DNA of 64,000 nt from Mauremys mutica (Eukaryota; Chordata; Testudines; Geoemydidae). This document shows positions 47,176-58,107 of this stretch, piece after piece. Both the position numbers and the translations under genes were made by a program. The stretch spans positions 17,505,225 to 17,569,224 of the forward strand of contig NC_059073.1 in NCBI RefSeq assembly GCF_020497125.1, given 5' to 3'. The notes beneath the pieces are model-generated. The model saw only the letters and a program-made list of their open reading frames with translations, was not told the origin of the DNA and searched no databases. Every line of letters begins with the position of its first letter. Position 1 is the stretch's first letter.

Positions 47176-47654
47176 CCTAATGAAACAATAAAATAGTGAG
47201 GATTGTTACTCTTTAACAACTGTTCACCATTGGATTGGAGAAATTTATATTATTTTTATCTTGGCATATGGAAAGCCAGTGCTGCCAAAACATATATGGG
47301 AGTGACATCTGCATTTCCTTGAGTCGTTTGTGTCTAATGGTTTAGGTAATGACTTGTGTGCTACTTGAATATTCATGTAAAGTGTACTTTACATCGCATC
47401 CTGCAACTCACACACAGAAACACACACAAAACTTTTAGGCCTTGGAAGTCAGTGATAATAAGTTATTAGTCCTCTACTATGTCAAATAGCTACACACAAA
47501 TTTGCTACTAATATTCTAAGGGTATGCTCAAACATTACACGGCTCGTTTAGATAAGTAACTTGGAGTACAACACAATTAGTTCTCCAGGTACTATCCAAT
47601 AATGGACAATGCTCCTACATCACTTTACGTCCGATGCTGGATGTGGAGATAGAT

Positions 47655-47936
47655 CAGAGGTGGGCAAAGTACGGTGGGCCTGTGGGACCGTCCTGCCCAG
47701 CCCTTGAGCTCCTGGCCGGGGAAGCTAGCTCCCGGCCCCTCACCCACTGTCTCCCCTTCTCCACAGCCATGCCGCCGCATGGGCAGCGCTGTGAGCGGTG
47801 TGGCTGTGCGCTCCTGCAGGGCAGCGTGGCAGCGTGTCTGGCTCCAGCCGGGCAGCACCGTGGCTCACATGCTGCTTTGAGTGGCTTGGTAAGGGGGCAG
47901 GGAGCGGGTGGGTTGGATTAAGTGGCAGGGGGTCCC
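47655..47936 (+). mobile_element. hAT-type element, left end only
   Basis: CAGAGGTGGGCAAAGTACGG resembles the left end of the complete element at 57395 (CAGGTGTGGGCAAACTACGG). GC-rich sequence continues to about 47936, where CR1 3' sequence starts abruptly. No right terminus was found, so this is a deleted or unresolved copy. Confidence 0.65.
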
Positions 47937-48290
47937 AGAAAGAAGTTCTTCTTCACACAGTGCACAGTCAACCCGTGGAACTTCTTGCCTGAGGAGGTTG
48001 TGAAGGCTAGGACTATAACAGGATTTAAAAGAGAACCTCCACGAATTTATCTAGTTAAGTCCATTAATGGCTATTAGCCAGGATGGGTAAGAAATGGTGT
48101 CCCTAGCCTCTGTTTGTCAGAGGGTGGAGATGGATGGTAGGAAAGAGATCACTTGATCATTACCTGTTAGGTTCACTCCGTCTGGGGCACCTGGCATTGG
48201 TCACTGTCAGCAGACAGAATACTGGGCTGGATGGACCTTTGGTCTGACCCAGTATGGCCATTCTTATGTTCTTACATTCTTATCTGGGCC
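47937..48290 (+). mobile_element. CR1 LINE 3' end
   Basis: The 3' coding end and untranslated region of a CR1 run from AAGTTCTTCTTCACACAGTG through 'ttgtgaaggctaggactata', 'ggctattagccaggatggg' and 'ctggatggacctttggtctg'. It ends in the short-unit tail ATTCTTATGTTCTTA. It is probably the end of the copy at 45160-47175, separated by about 760 bp of other sequence and a local deletion. Confidence 0.88.
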
Positions 48291-48646
48291 CAAAATGGAA
48301 TTCTGCCTTTAAATAAACTGGTGCTGTGACCTTGTTCTGTGGTCAGTGTTCAGTCATGCATAAGGGAGATACTATCTTCTTTTCATAGTTAAGGTTGAAA
48401 TTAATCTTCCATTATTAAATGCCTTTTTAAAAAAAATCCTTCTGCGTTCCTACTCACTAAATCTGTTTTCCTGAAACTTTACTGGCAGGAATTTTGTCAG
48501 AATGTAATGTTTCTGGATATCTTTAAGTAAATTGGGCATTTTGTTTGGGAGATAAGAGTAAGAAGATGGACTGATGAAATAACTTTTTGTTTTGTTTGTT
48601 TGTTTTTTCCAAGCTGTTGTGGAGCTAACAGACACCAAGCTTATCT

Positions 48647-48825
48647 CAATTGATTAGACTCTTCCTGTTGGTATGCATACTTCCACTTCATGTTCTCTGT
48701 ATGTATAAATATCTCCTGTCTGTGTGTTCCATTCTATGCATCCGAAGAAGTGCGCTGTAGCTCACGAAAGCTTATGCTGAAATAAATTTGTTAGTCTCTA
48801 AGGTGCCACAAGTACTCCTGTTCTT
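48647..48825 (+). mobile_element. Penelope-like element, 5'-truncated 3' end
   Basis: The 179-bp tail (TCCGAAGAAGTGCGC, CTCACGAAAGCTTATGCT, AAGGTGCCACAAGTACTCCTG) is flanked by caagcttatct on both sides (48636-48646 and 48826-48836; 11 bp exact). No inverted part is present. Confidence 0.9.
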
Positions 48826-48839
48826 CAAGCTTATCTGTT

Positions 48840-50029
48840 GCTGTTGATGAGGGCATGTGCCTTTGTTTGGTTCTATGGTGGGATTCGGCAGAATTATCTA
48901 ATTATTCAAGTCTTTTCTCATACCTGATGAGGCCTGATAGGCATTTTTTTAAAAAATCCACAGCTCTAGAAGAGGAATAGCATGTAAGGAACCATATGCA
49001 GAGGAGAGGGTATGTTTGGAGGGAGAGTGAGAAAGCGAATGCCATTTTGGGAAATGAATAGTAGTGCTGGTCTGGGAAGAAACAGAGGCCTATTTAGTCT
49101 TTAAGGCTATGTCTACACTACAGACCTTACAGTGGCACAGCTCTCTCTTGGCAGCATAATTAAACCATCCCCAACAAGCAGCATTAGCTATGTCATCAGG
49201 AAAGTCTCTCCTACAGGTATAACACTGTCCATACCAGCACTTCTGCTGGTGAAACTTTGTCAATCAGGGATGTGTTTTCACATCCCTGACTGACAAAAGT
49301 TTCACCGACAAAAGTGGTAGTGTAGACAAAAAATAGTTTCAGGTATAAACTCACATTATATACTCCCCTCTTCACATCATATATAGCTCTGTCTCCCTGT
49401 GTTGGGTGTGATAAGCAGGTTGGGTATCTGAAGAGGAGCAGAGTCCATCCTTGTGAAGTTCATAACCTAAGCAAGGACTCTTATAACTGAGCAGTTCTGA
49501 CACATTTTTAAAAAACCAGGGAAATGCCCAGGCAAAACACATAAATTGGGGTTAGGATTTTAAATGTCAACCATGATTAGAGGACTAAAACACTTGAGTT
49601 CATTATTGTTTTTTCAAAATCCACAAATGTTTGTGTGGAAATTCAGAATTACGGTTATACTTTAAAAAAAAAAAAGAGAGAGAGAAAGAAAACATGGAAA
49701 ATTCACATTGAAGGTCACCCAAACCATACAAATACAACAAACTTTGTATCTTCTTTAAGACAATATACAATTACCAAAAATAGTGGGTATTTACATTTGA
49801 CTGTCCACTTTCAGAACCATTGTTTGGGAGTGTTTCTCCAAATGTGCAAGAACTTTCAAATGTGAAAGTGTTGCTGTAGTGTGAGATTTAGTAGAGATCC
49901 ATAGCAACTATATTTGTTATAAAACTCTCCCAAATACTGAGATATTTACAGTCTTTGTTCCTGTTTAATCTTTTTGTCTGAGAATTTTTGCAATTTTTTG
50001 GGGGGGGGAAATACAGTGCTTTTAATGTT
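48840..50029. other. Presumed intron, gene-free
   Basis: Apart from the MITE at 49108-49337 and an A/GA-rich tract at 49662-49692, nothing is recognised. Confidence 0.4.
49108..49337. mobile_element. MITE with TATGTCTACACTAC ends
   Basis: The left end GGCTATGTCTACACTAC is matched by GTAGTGTAGACA at the right. An inner hairpin (CAGGGATGTG...CACATCCCTG) lies near 49266-49290. Superfamily is not certain; no TSD was resolved. Confidence 0.75.
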
Positions 50030-50330
50030 TATAGATTCCAAGGCTTGATGGAACCATTGTGATAATCTGTTCAGACCTCCTGTATAACACAGGCCAGAGA
50101 ATTTACCTGAAAAAATTCATAGAGCAGCATATATTTTCGAAAAACATCCAATCTTGATATTAAAATTGTCAGTGATGGAGAATCCATCACAACCCTTCAT
50201 AAATTGTTTGATGGTTAATTACACTTACTGTTAAAAAATGTACACACATTTTAGCATGGAATTTCCCTGTACAAATCAGAAATACCAGATGGAGTTTTAA
50301 GTGACTGTCATTTAGGAAATGAACATTTTA
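50030..50330 (-). mobile_element. CR1-type LINE 3' fragment
   Basis: The sequence carries 'gattccaaggcttgatggaa', 'tcagacctcctgtataacac', 'aaaacatccaatcttgatat' and 'tcagtgatggagaatccatc', the reverse of a CR1-type 3' region. The equivalent terminus of the same kind occurs in forward orientation at 57095-57394 (GCAGGAGGTCAGACTAG). Confidence 0.75.
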
Positions 50331-50639
50331 GATACTAATAAAAGGACCAGATTGGAAATACATAATGAACCCAAGAGTGTCCTTTTCAGCATATGTGAGA
50401 TTTAGCTGTACCATTCTACCCTTGCTGAGAGGTGAGCGTTAAAATTCCTGTGCATCAGAGAACTGTTTACCCTCTGTGTAGAGTTGGGATATATGAGTAC
50501 TGTTGAAATAGAAAACTTAAATTTAAAACTATACATTGATGTTTTGCCCTAAAGAAGCCTTAATATCAAATCTACTTACTATCTTAAATATTTATTCTAT
50601 ATTTGTAAAAATCTCATGTGGCAAATTGTCCTCTCTTGC

Positions 50640-50790
50640 AAATAGAGTCAGTGTTGGAAGCAATGACTGGAGTGCTCCAGGGATCTGTTTCACAACCAAG
50701 TTTGTTCACTGTATGTCTCAGTGACCTGGAAGAAGGAATGTGCAGTAAGGTGATAAAAATTTGCTCAGGAGATGACACAAACTCTGCTTT
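50640..50790 (+). pseudogene. Old LINE reverse transcriptase fragment
   Basis: The plus frame reads TGVLQGSVSQPSLFTVCLSD, then LEEGMCSKVIK and GDDTNSAF. This lines up with the CR1 sequence PQGSVLGPMLFNIFINDLE and the following DD-containing motif. It is short and diverged, so it is an older LINE copy than the one at 45 kb. The 51895-52116 frame may be a later part of an old LINE but is weaker. Confidence 0.55.
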
Positions 50791-52800
50791 TGTCTGAGGC
50801 AGAAAGGGGGAGGAGTGGGCAGATGGCAGTCAGTACAAAAGAGGTGAGTAATCAAATTCTTAACTAGAAGCCTGAGCGAAATGTTTCGTGCATTCTGTTT
50901 GAGACATTTTAAGTACAAAACGTATGAAAATGGAATGCATCTAAATATACATTTTATAAAACAGTCAGGTGGTAGAAACCTTGAGCAGGTATGGAGGCAG
51001 AATGGCTGGAGCTGCATGAACTGAAGTGCAGGAGAATCCTAGTTGCCAGCCCCTATCATCACCCCCAAGGGAGCACCTGTGGAGAGAGGAACCTCCCAAC
51101 CCCTCTGTGAGGCAAGAGCAGATGGAACCAGTTGGACTGAAAGGCATTTTTTTTTTAATTTATCAAATCTTCAGATTACACAGACACAGTTATGTGTTTG
51201 GTGTGGTGCATGGTTTTTTTTTTTATATATCCGTCTCAGTGGGGTGGGTCGGATGGAGTACAGACCTGTAATCTGGGACATCGGTGAGAGAACAGAGTGG
51301 CTGGGGCACCTGAATAATGCAATGAGGGAGAAGGTGGAAGGGCACAGTTTATTTAAAAAAAAAAAAAAGGTATTAAGACTTGCACCTCTGAAACCTTGCT
51401 TGTATGTTGTCTACTTTTCTTTGCCCATATTGTCTAGTTAGATTGAAAGCTCTTTGGAGCAGGGCCTGTCTTAACAATATGCACATACAGTGCCTGGCCC
51501 AATCTCTGTGGCTCCTGGGCAGTACTGGAATACAAATGCTAAATGCAAAGATGGTTCTGTGACTGGGCTGGGTGCAAATAACTTTGTGTCCTCTTAATAC
51601 TTAATATTAATTACTAGGGTCCCTAAATAAAGGCATGAAGTATAACAGAAGTTACCCAGATTCTTTTTGGTCTAGAGGTCACACTAAAAAATTGGACATA
51701 CTACTTTTAATATAAAAGGATATTGTACTAAGAGCAAGCTGAGTGACCCTGTTGATGCCATAGTTAACTTTTTTGAACAGTTATACATTATAAGAGTAAA
51801 AGTGAGGATTAGAAAGATATTAAAAGAAAACAAAATATTCACAAGGAGTGTCCTACATACTATTGCTGCATGTTGAGGGCTCTTCTGAGGCATATTGAAT
51901 CCTACAGGAAAAAGAAAGCTAAGGTGTACTTACTACAAGCTGTTTGATCTGGAGTCAAACACAAGAACAAGGGGGCATAAATTAAAGCTGAAGAACAGCT
52001 TGACATTGCAAGAATTCAGACACATAGCCATATGTAAGAATAAGTCAAAGTGCAAAATGGAGCAACTAGTGTATAATAAAGAATTAGACACCTATTTAGA
52101 GAACAAAAAAAGATAGTGGGTTAACACTCGTATATAATATATTAAAGTACTATATGGGCCATAGTGGACTTTCTTCATCCAGCCACTTCCTTGTTTCTAT
52201 TGGCTGATACAGTGCAGTCCAGCCAAGTACAAGGTCTGCAAGTGTCACTAAAGAGTTTGTTTCAGAAGATCCAAGGCTTGTGTCCTTATTTTCTCACAAT
52301 AGTTTAGTTTTCATAGCAAGTTAAACATAATTTAAATTACATTTGCTACTGTCATGTATTGAGCAATTACTAGGTAGAAGGTTACTGTATCTGCCATAAA
52401 ACTTAAAAAGGTAACTTTATCTCTCAGTTAATTCAGAATTGCATTTGTTGTTTCAGGGATCGCTGAGCACCATTTTTGTTTCCATTAAATTAGTCTTAGC
52501 TGTTGGTGTCAAACATATTTCAGTCAATTTAATATTAGAGTGGCAAGTGTATACCTTATGCTGACAGGATTTCTTTAGAACTTGCTCTTGATTGGGCAAG
52601 TATTTAGGGCATCTCTTGTGTACAAGTATAGTATTGCAACTAGCTGCAGATAGTTGCAACTTGTGGTAATGTATTACACATGTGACCACTGATGTTCAAT
52701 GAAATAACTAGATCAGAAAGTTCACAGTGACTTAACTGACAGTTGATATATTTGAACAAATGAGTTATTTTCTTCAAGCTTGCCTCTGCATTTTACAGTT
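50791..52800. other. Presumed intron, gene-free
   Basis: It holds a SINE/LINE tail-like repeat at about 51430-51550 ('gaaagctctttggagcaggg', 'tacagtgcctggcccaatct', 'ggaatacaaatgctaaatg'). A possible old LINE segment lies at about 51780-52130. No exon is supported. Confidence 0.4.
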
Positions 52801-52808
52801 TTCGACAC

Positions 52809-53872
52809 TGTCAGGGTTCCCTCCCCACTCTGGGGTACAGATGGGGGGATCCACATGAAAGATGCCTTTAAGCTTATTTTTACCAGCTTAGGTTAAAAAC
52901 TTCCCCAAGGCACAAATCCTTTCCTTGTCCTTGGATGGTATTGCTGCCACTGCCAAGTGATTTAGACAAAAATTCAGGAAAAGGGTCACTTGGAGTCCCT
53001 TGTTCCCCAAAATATTCCCCCCAAACTCCTTCACCGCCTTTCCTGGGGAGGCTTGAGAATAATATACTAACCAATTGCTTACAGTGTGAGCACAGACCTA
53101 ACCCCTTGGTTTTTAGGACACTGAAAATCAATCAGGTTCTTAAAAGAATAATTTTATTTAAAGAAAAAGTAAAAGAATCACACCTGCAAAAATCAGGATG
53201 GAAGGTAACTTTACAGGGTAATAAGATTTAAAACACAGAGGATTCCCCTCTAGGCTCAGCTTCAGAGTTACAAAAACAGGAATAAAACTCCCTCTTAGCA
53301 TAGGGAAAATTCACAAGCTAAAACAAAAGATAATCTAGCAGTGGTGCCCAAACTTGTTCTGCCACTTGTGCAGGGAAAGCCCCTGGTGGGCCAGGCCGTT
53401 TTGTTTACCTGCTGTATCCGCAGGTCCGGCCGATCCTTGTCCCTTGGCCCACGCTGCTTCCAGCAGCTCCCATTAGCCTGGAGCAGCGAACCGCAGCCAC
53501 TGGGAGCCGCGATCGGCCGAACCTGCAGACGCGGCAGGTAAACAAACCAGCCCGCCAGGGGCTTTCCCCGCACAAGTGGCGGAACAAGTTTGGGAACCAC
53601 TGATCTAACGCATTTCCTTGCCCTTTACTTACAATTTTTGTAATCTTAGATTAATCATTTCAGGTATGGTTTCAGGACATGTTTTGAGGGAACAAACAAA
53701 GAGAGCACAAACATAACCTCCCCCCTCAAGATTTGGAAGTATCTTCTTTCCTTATTGGTCCTTTTGGTCAGGTGCCAACAAAGTTATTTGAGCTTCTTAA
53801 CCCCTTACAGGTAAGGATTCAGTACAGCTGCTTAGAAGGGATTTTATGCTACCTTTAGTTGTATGTTTGACA
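52809..53872 (-). mobile_element. Solo LTR-like element interrupted by a hAT-type MITE
   Basis: Ends TGTCAGGGTTCCC and GTTTGACA give TGTCA/TGACA inverted termini. The two parts on either side of the 264-bp insert at 53339 read as one continuous sequence. A minus-strand AATAAA lies near 53154, suggesting that the LTR is oriented on the minus strand. The flanks (gacac and cccac) do not make a convincing TSD. There is no gag, pol or env sequence beside it. I know this sequence as a common turtle repeat, so solo LTR is the favoured reading. Confidence 0.7.
53339..53602. mobile_element. Palindromic hAT-type MITE inside an LTR
   Basis: Ends are CAGTGGTGCCCAAACTTG and CAGTGGTTCCCAAACTTG (inward). 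The arms continue nearly complementary for about 80 bp (GCCACTTGTGC...GCACAAGTGGC, AAAGCCCCTGG...CCAGGGGCTTT, GTTTACCTGC...GCAGGTAAAC). Flanks aatctag and atctaacg share ATCTA..G, a TSD with a 2-base loss. The centre carries the GCAGCTCCCATTAGCC module. Confidence 0.9.
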
Positions 53873-56800
53873 CCCACTCACCATTGATCGTTGGGAACCT
53901 CTAGAAAAGCAATGCCCATTTTGACTGTAAAGAGTGCACTGCACTGTTTTGCAGCACAAAATCTTCAGAGCAGGTGTTTAAAGAAGCCATGTGGTTCCCA
54001 ACAGCTTCAGTTCCTTCTTTTCCACAGCTGTCATCCATGTCCAGAGGTGTGGTGCAGCCTCCATGTCCAGAGGTGTTTGTTTTGGTTTTGTTACGAAACA
54101 TTTCCCTTTTTTTTTTTTTTATTGGTAATAAATTTTAGTGGAGTTTAGGTAGCTTTAAAGCTTTTACTTAGTTTTGGTGCCATTTCACAGCTACATTCCC
54201 ATACTGGTACCTCTTTGCTTCTGGGATATTGATTGAGCTGGACCCAAAAGATCCAGAGAAATAGGGCACATTTAAGAGGTATGTTTGTGCCTCTCGTTCT
54301 TCCTGGACTTAAACATACATGCCACCTGCCTGTTTGTGCTGTAATGCAGGCTATTTACTGAACAGAAGTTCAGCATATTGAATCTCTCTGTCTTGAGCCC
54401 TTAAAGGGAAAGTACATTGTTCCAGTCCTTCCTCCTGATGGAAGCTTTGTAAGCCTGACTCTCTGACCCAACCCCAAATGATGTTCACACTTCCTTTAAT
54501 GCACAGAGTAGGATTTGATTTTCTTCACAATGAGAAGATTGAAGCCTGCAGTACTAGGTCAGGCACCTTCATCTGGCTTTAGATCATTAAAACATTGGGG
54601 CTACTCCAGCACCAATGATGCTGGCTGAGTTCTAGTCCGCTGCCTTTCTTGCAGCCCACCCTCCACCCCCTTCCAAATCCTACAGAACGTTCCAGGGAAA
54701 CTTCAGAAGGTGAACATTCCAGAGCTTCATAGGATGTTAGTCCCTTTTCTGCTGGCTTTACAGGGGGAAAGCTACAGGCCTCAAATAGTGCTGTCCATGC
54801 TCAAAACTTGAATCGGCTATGAAGACATCAGGCTGATCTCTTTACCAAAGTGGCTTATGATATTTTGTTCATTTAAAATATGGGGCTCTCCTTTCCCCCT
54901 TCTGACTTTCTATTAACCTCCATTAATTGAAAACTGTTTTCAATGTATCTAATCGTTGCTATTATGGCAACTAGCCACAATAGGGAAATGCTAATATTTT
55001 CTGAGGATAGGGGATCTTCGGCCTGGACATGGGTATCTCAGCCTGTACTGTTCTTTGACTTTAGCATCACAATTATGACTGGTTTTCATTTTTTGAATGT
55101 GGTGACAAATTGAATTGTCTTAACACGCACACCAGGTGGCTAGGGAACTACTAAGCCTATTGCTCGGTTAAAAGGCAGTGTATGCCCAATAATAACTAAC
55201 AGCAATGAAACCTCAGAAGGAAAAATTTAGCTGCTGGGAATATATGTATGCAGGCATCCCTTAGTTCTCACAGAACCACAACTTTCAGTTTGCACTTTTT
55301 AGCATAGGAGCCTGTTACAAAGTAAGAAGTAGTTATAGTTGCTTTCTCTTTTTATACACTAAGGGATGGATTCCAGCCTGTACTAGCATATCTGATAACA
55401 TCAGCTCTGGTGATTTTATCAAATCATTGCTTCTTACTACCAATCTGAATTTGATTATCAGACCTTTATTTACACAACTGGAGTTTTTATTGTTCTGTAT
55501 CTTACAGTAAAGTCTACTTTACTTTCAGATAATAAAATAAAATCTTGCTTTACCATATAAAACACTGAGGACTCTGTTAATCATTAATTCTTAACAGGAT
55601 ATTAATTTTCAGTATAAAAGGGAGTGTTTTGAAGTGAGCTACTTTGTAGGAAAAAATAAACACAATTTTCTCTCATAGCTGTACCAAAAGCACTAATGTG
55701 CTTTGGTAGAAATTTGCTTAATAGATTTAGGCAGCTAGAATATCTTAATTTGGCCCCAACCATAAATAACTTTTTTTTTAATGTTAATCGCTGAATTGTT
55801 CAATTTCTTTCTGTGTCTTTGCCTGGCTTGCTTTGCTTCTTTCTCTTTGCCTGTGCATCCTCCTCTCTTAGAAAAGAACCCCATAAATACCTTTTTGAGA
55901 ATTTTTTTTTTAAATCTATACTGCCTTACTCTTTGTTTACTTATACTTGTCCAAAGCAGTTATAAAGGGCTACCAAATCATTTTATGCCCACTCTGCAAC
56001 CTTGTTGGCTACATATACCTGTGGTAAACATTGGTGACTGAAACTGAACATCCTGTATAGATTTAAAGATACAAAACAGTATGCAAATACCAAGTATTAT
56101 TACTAATAACCCTGAATTTTCTCAAAAGATCATTGTTCTAAGTTTTAGAAAGAGAATACTTCATTTCTCAAACTGCCTCATTTGGGTAGCACTCTAGATA
56201 TTAAACAAATTGAAAGGACTAATGTGGGAAGGTGCTGCATAAGTCTACCTCTTGGTGGACTTCATTGATTCAGTTTGTCCTCATGCGTAGCATTGGTTAT
56301 ATTTTCACATATTTGCTGTTAGAGTTTACATTTTTAAAGTACTAACATGTTGAAGTTTAATTATGAACAAAAACACACTCAATGAAAATGTATGGAAACT
56401 GTTAAAAGTTGGTTTACTGCCTTCTTCCAACTCCTCTCCCCATGTGGTGGGTTTTTAGTGTTTTTATTTATTTAAACATTAAGAGCCCAGTTAAACTGTT
56501 GTTGAAGTCAGTGGAAAGATTCCAATGGACTTGCATAGTAGTTGAATCATGTCCTTATTTTTTTTCTATATAAAACAATTGTTAAAAGACCTTTTAAGGT
56601 TGCAAAGTGCAATTTAAAAGTTAGGAAATGCTAGGATTAAGGTTGCCCATCTCACCTTAATTTAGCCCCCTTGTGCATATGCATCATCATACAGTCTTTA
56701 ATTATGTGGTCACATGCTGTTTTTTTCCACAGGACCCTTGCCTCATTCAGTGCACAAGGTGTGGAGGGTGCATGTATTCAGTAACTTTCTTGTTTAGTGT

Positions 56801-57094
56801 GGGGGAGAAGGGGCCCTATGTCTCTTACTATGTATTATCTAAAGCCTAAAGTGAATATAGATTAATTTCTTCATGGGCTTTTTTATGACACTGTGTACTG
56901 TTGCATTTGAGTGCTTTGTAAACATAAGTGAGTTTTACATCAGAATACCCTGTGATGTAAAGTGGAATTATTATTCTGTTTTAGGAGCAGGAACTGAAGG
57001 ATAAAGAGTGAGGTCAAAATTGACAGAAGTGTCTGTTAATTTTGGATGCCTTATTTGAGACTTTGAGTTACTAGAGAGGGTTCTTTCCCAGGTG
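53873..57094. other. Presumed intron, gene-free
   Basis: A 25-bp tandem duplication of CATGTCCAGAGGTGT occurs near 54036-54075, and a poly(T) run near 54105-54120. No exon or clear repeat is otherwise supported. Confidence 0.4.
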
Positions 57095-58107
57095 TCTGGC
57101 TGTTGGGTCTTGCCAAAATGCTCAGGGTCCAACTGACTGCCATATCTGGGATTGGGAAGGAATTTTCCCCTGGGTGAGATTGGCAGAGACCCTGGGTTTT
57201 TTTGCCTTCCTCAGCAGTATGGGGTATGGGTCACGTGGAGGTTTAATCTCATGTAAATGGTGGATTCTCGGTAACTTGAAGTCTTTAAATCCTGATTTGA
57301 GGACTTCTGTACTAGACCCATAACCTCTGGCTGAGCTACTGAAGTGGGTGGGTGAGGTTCTATGGTCTGCAATGTGCAGGAGGTCAGACTAGATCAGGTG
57401 TGGGCAAACTACGGCCTGGGGGCCATATCCAGCCCTTCAGACTTTTTAATCCGGCCCTTGAGCTACCTCCAGGGAGTGGGGTCTGGAGCTTGCTCTGCTC
57501 TGTGCAGCTCCTGGAAGCAGAGACATATTCCTCCTCCAGCTCCTACACGTAGGGGCAGCTAGGGGGCTCACAGCCAATGGGAGCTGCAGAGGTGGTGCCT
57601 GCAGATGGGGCAGCGCACAGAGCCGCCTGGCCGGCGCCTCCACATAGGAGCTGGATGGGGAATATGCTGCTGCTTCTGGGAGTTGCTTGAGGTAAGCAGG
57701 GTTTTGGAGCTGTGCTCCGGCTCTGCTCCAGCTCCAGGCAAAAACCTGCAGCTCCACTGCTCCAGAGCTGCTCCACGCTCCTGCTCATGGCTCCACTCCA
57801 AAGCCCTGGAGGTAAGCACCGCTTGGAGCCTGCACCTCTGATCCCCTCTCGTTCCCCAACCCCCTGCCCCAGGCCTGATATCCCTCCTGCCCCCTCGGTG
57901 CAAGCCCAGAGCACCCTCCTGCACCCCCAACCCCTCATCTCCAACCCCTGGAGCCCTCACCCCCTCCCACACCCCAACCCCCAATTTTGTGAGCATTCAT
58001 GGCCCGCCATACAATTTCCATACCCAGATGTGGCTCTTTGGCCAAAAAGTTTGCTCACCCCTGGACTAGATGATCATAATGGTCCCTTCTGGCCTTAAAG
58101 GCTATGA
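57095..58107 (+). mobile_element. CR1 LINE 3' end split by a hAT-type element
   Basis: The left part (57095-57394) has CR1-type 3' sequence: 'gaaggaattttcccctgggt', 'ttgaagtctttaaatcctga' and 'gcaggaggtcagactagat'. The right part (58064-58107) resumes with GACTAGATGATCATAATGG, 'tcccttctggccttaaaggc' and TATGAAG, the CR1 terminus. The insert at 57395-58063 lies exactly between them. Confidence 0.88.
57395..58063 (+). mobile_element. hAT-type element inserted in CR1
   Basis: The 669-bp element is flanked by the exact 8-bp TSD gactagat (57387-57394 and 58064-58071). Ends are CAGGTGTGGGCAAACTACGG and CAGGGGTGAGCAAACTTTTT (inward). The interior contains GCAGCTCCTG, AGCCAATGGGAGCTGCAG and a C-rich right third. 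The frames on both strands are long but show no transposase motif. Confidence 0.95.

Noticed and set aside
57446..58098. Long frames on both strands around 57.5-58.1 kb
   Set aside because: All lie within the hAT-type element 57395-58063 and have no transposase motifs.
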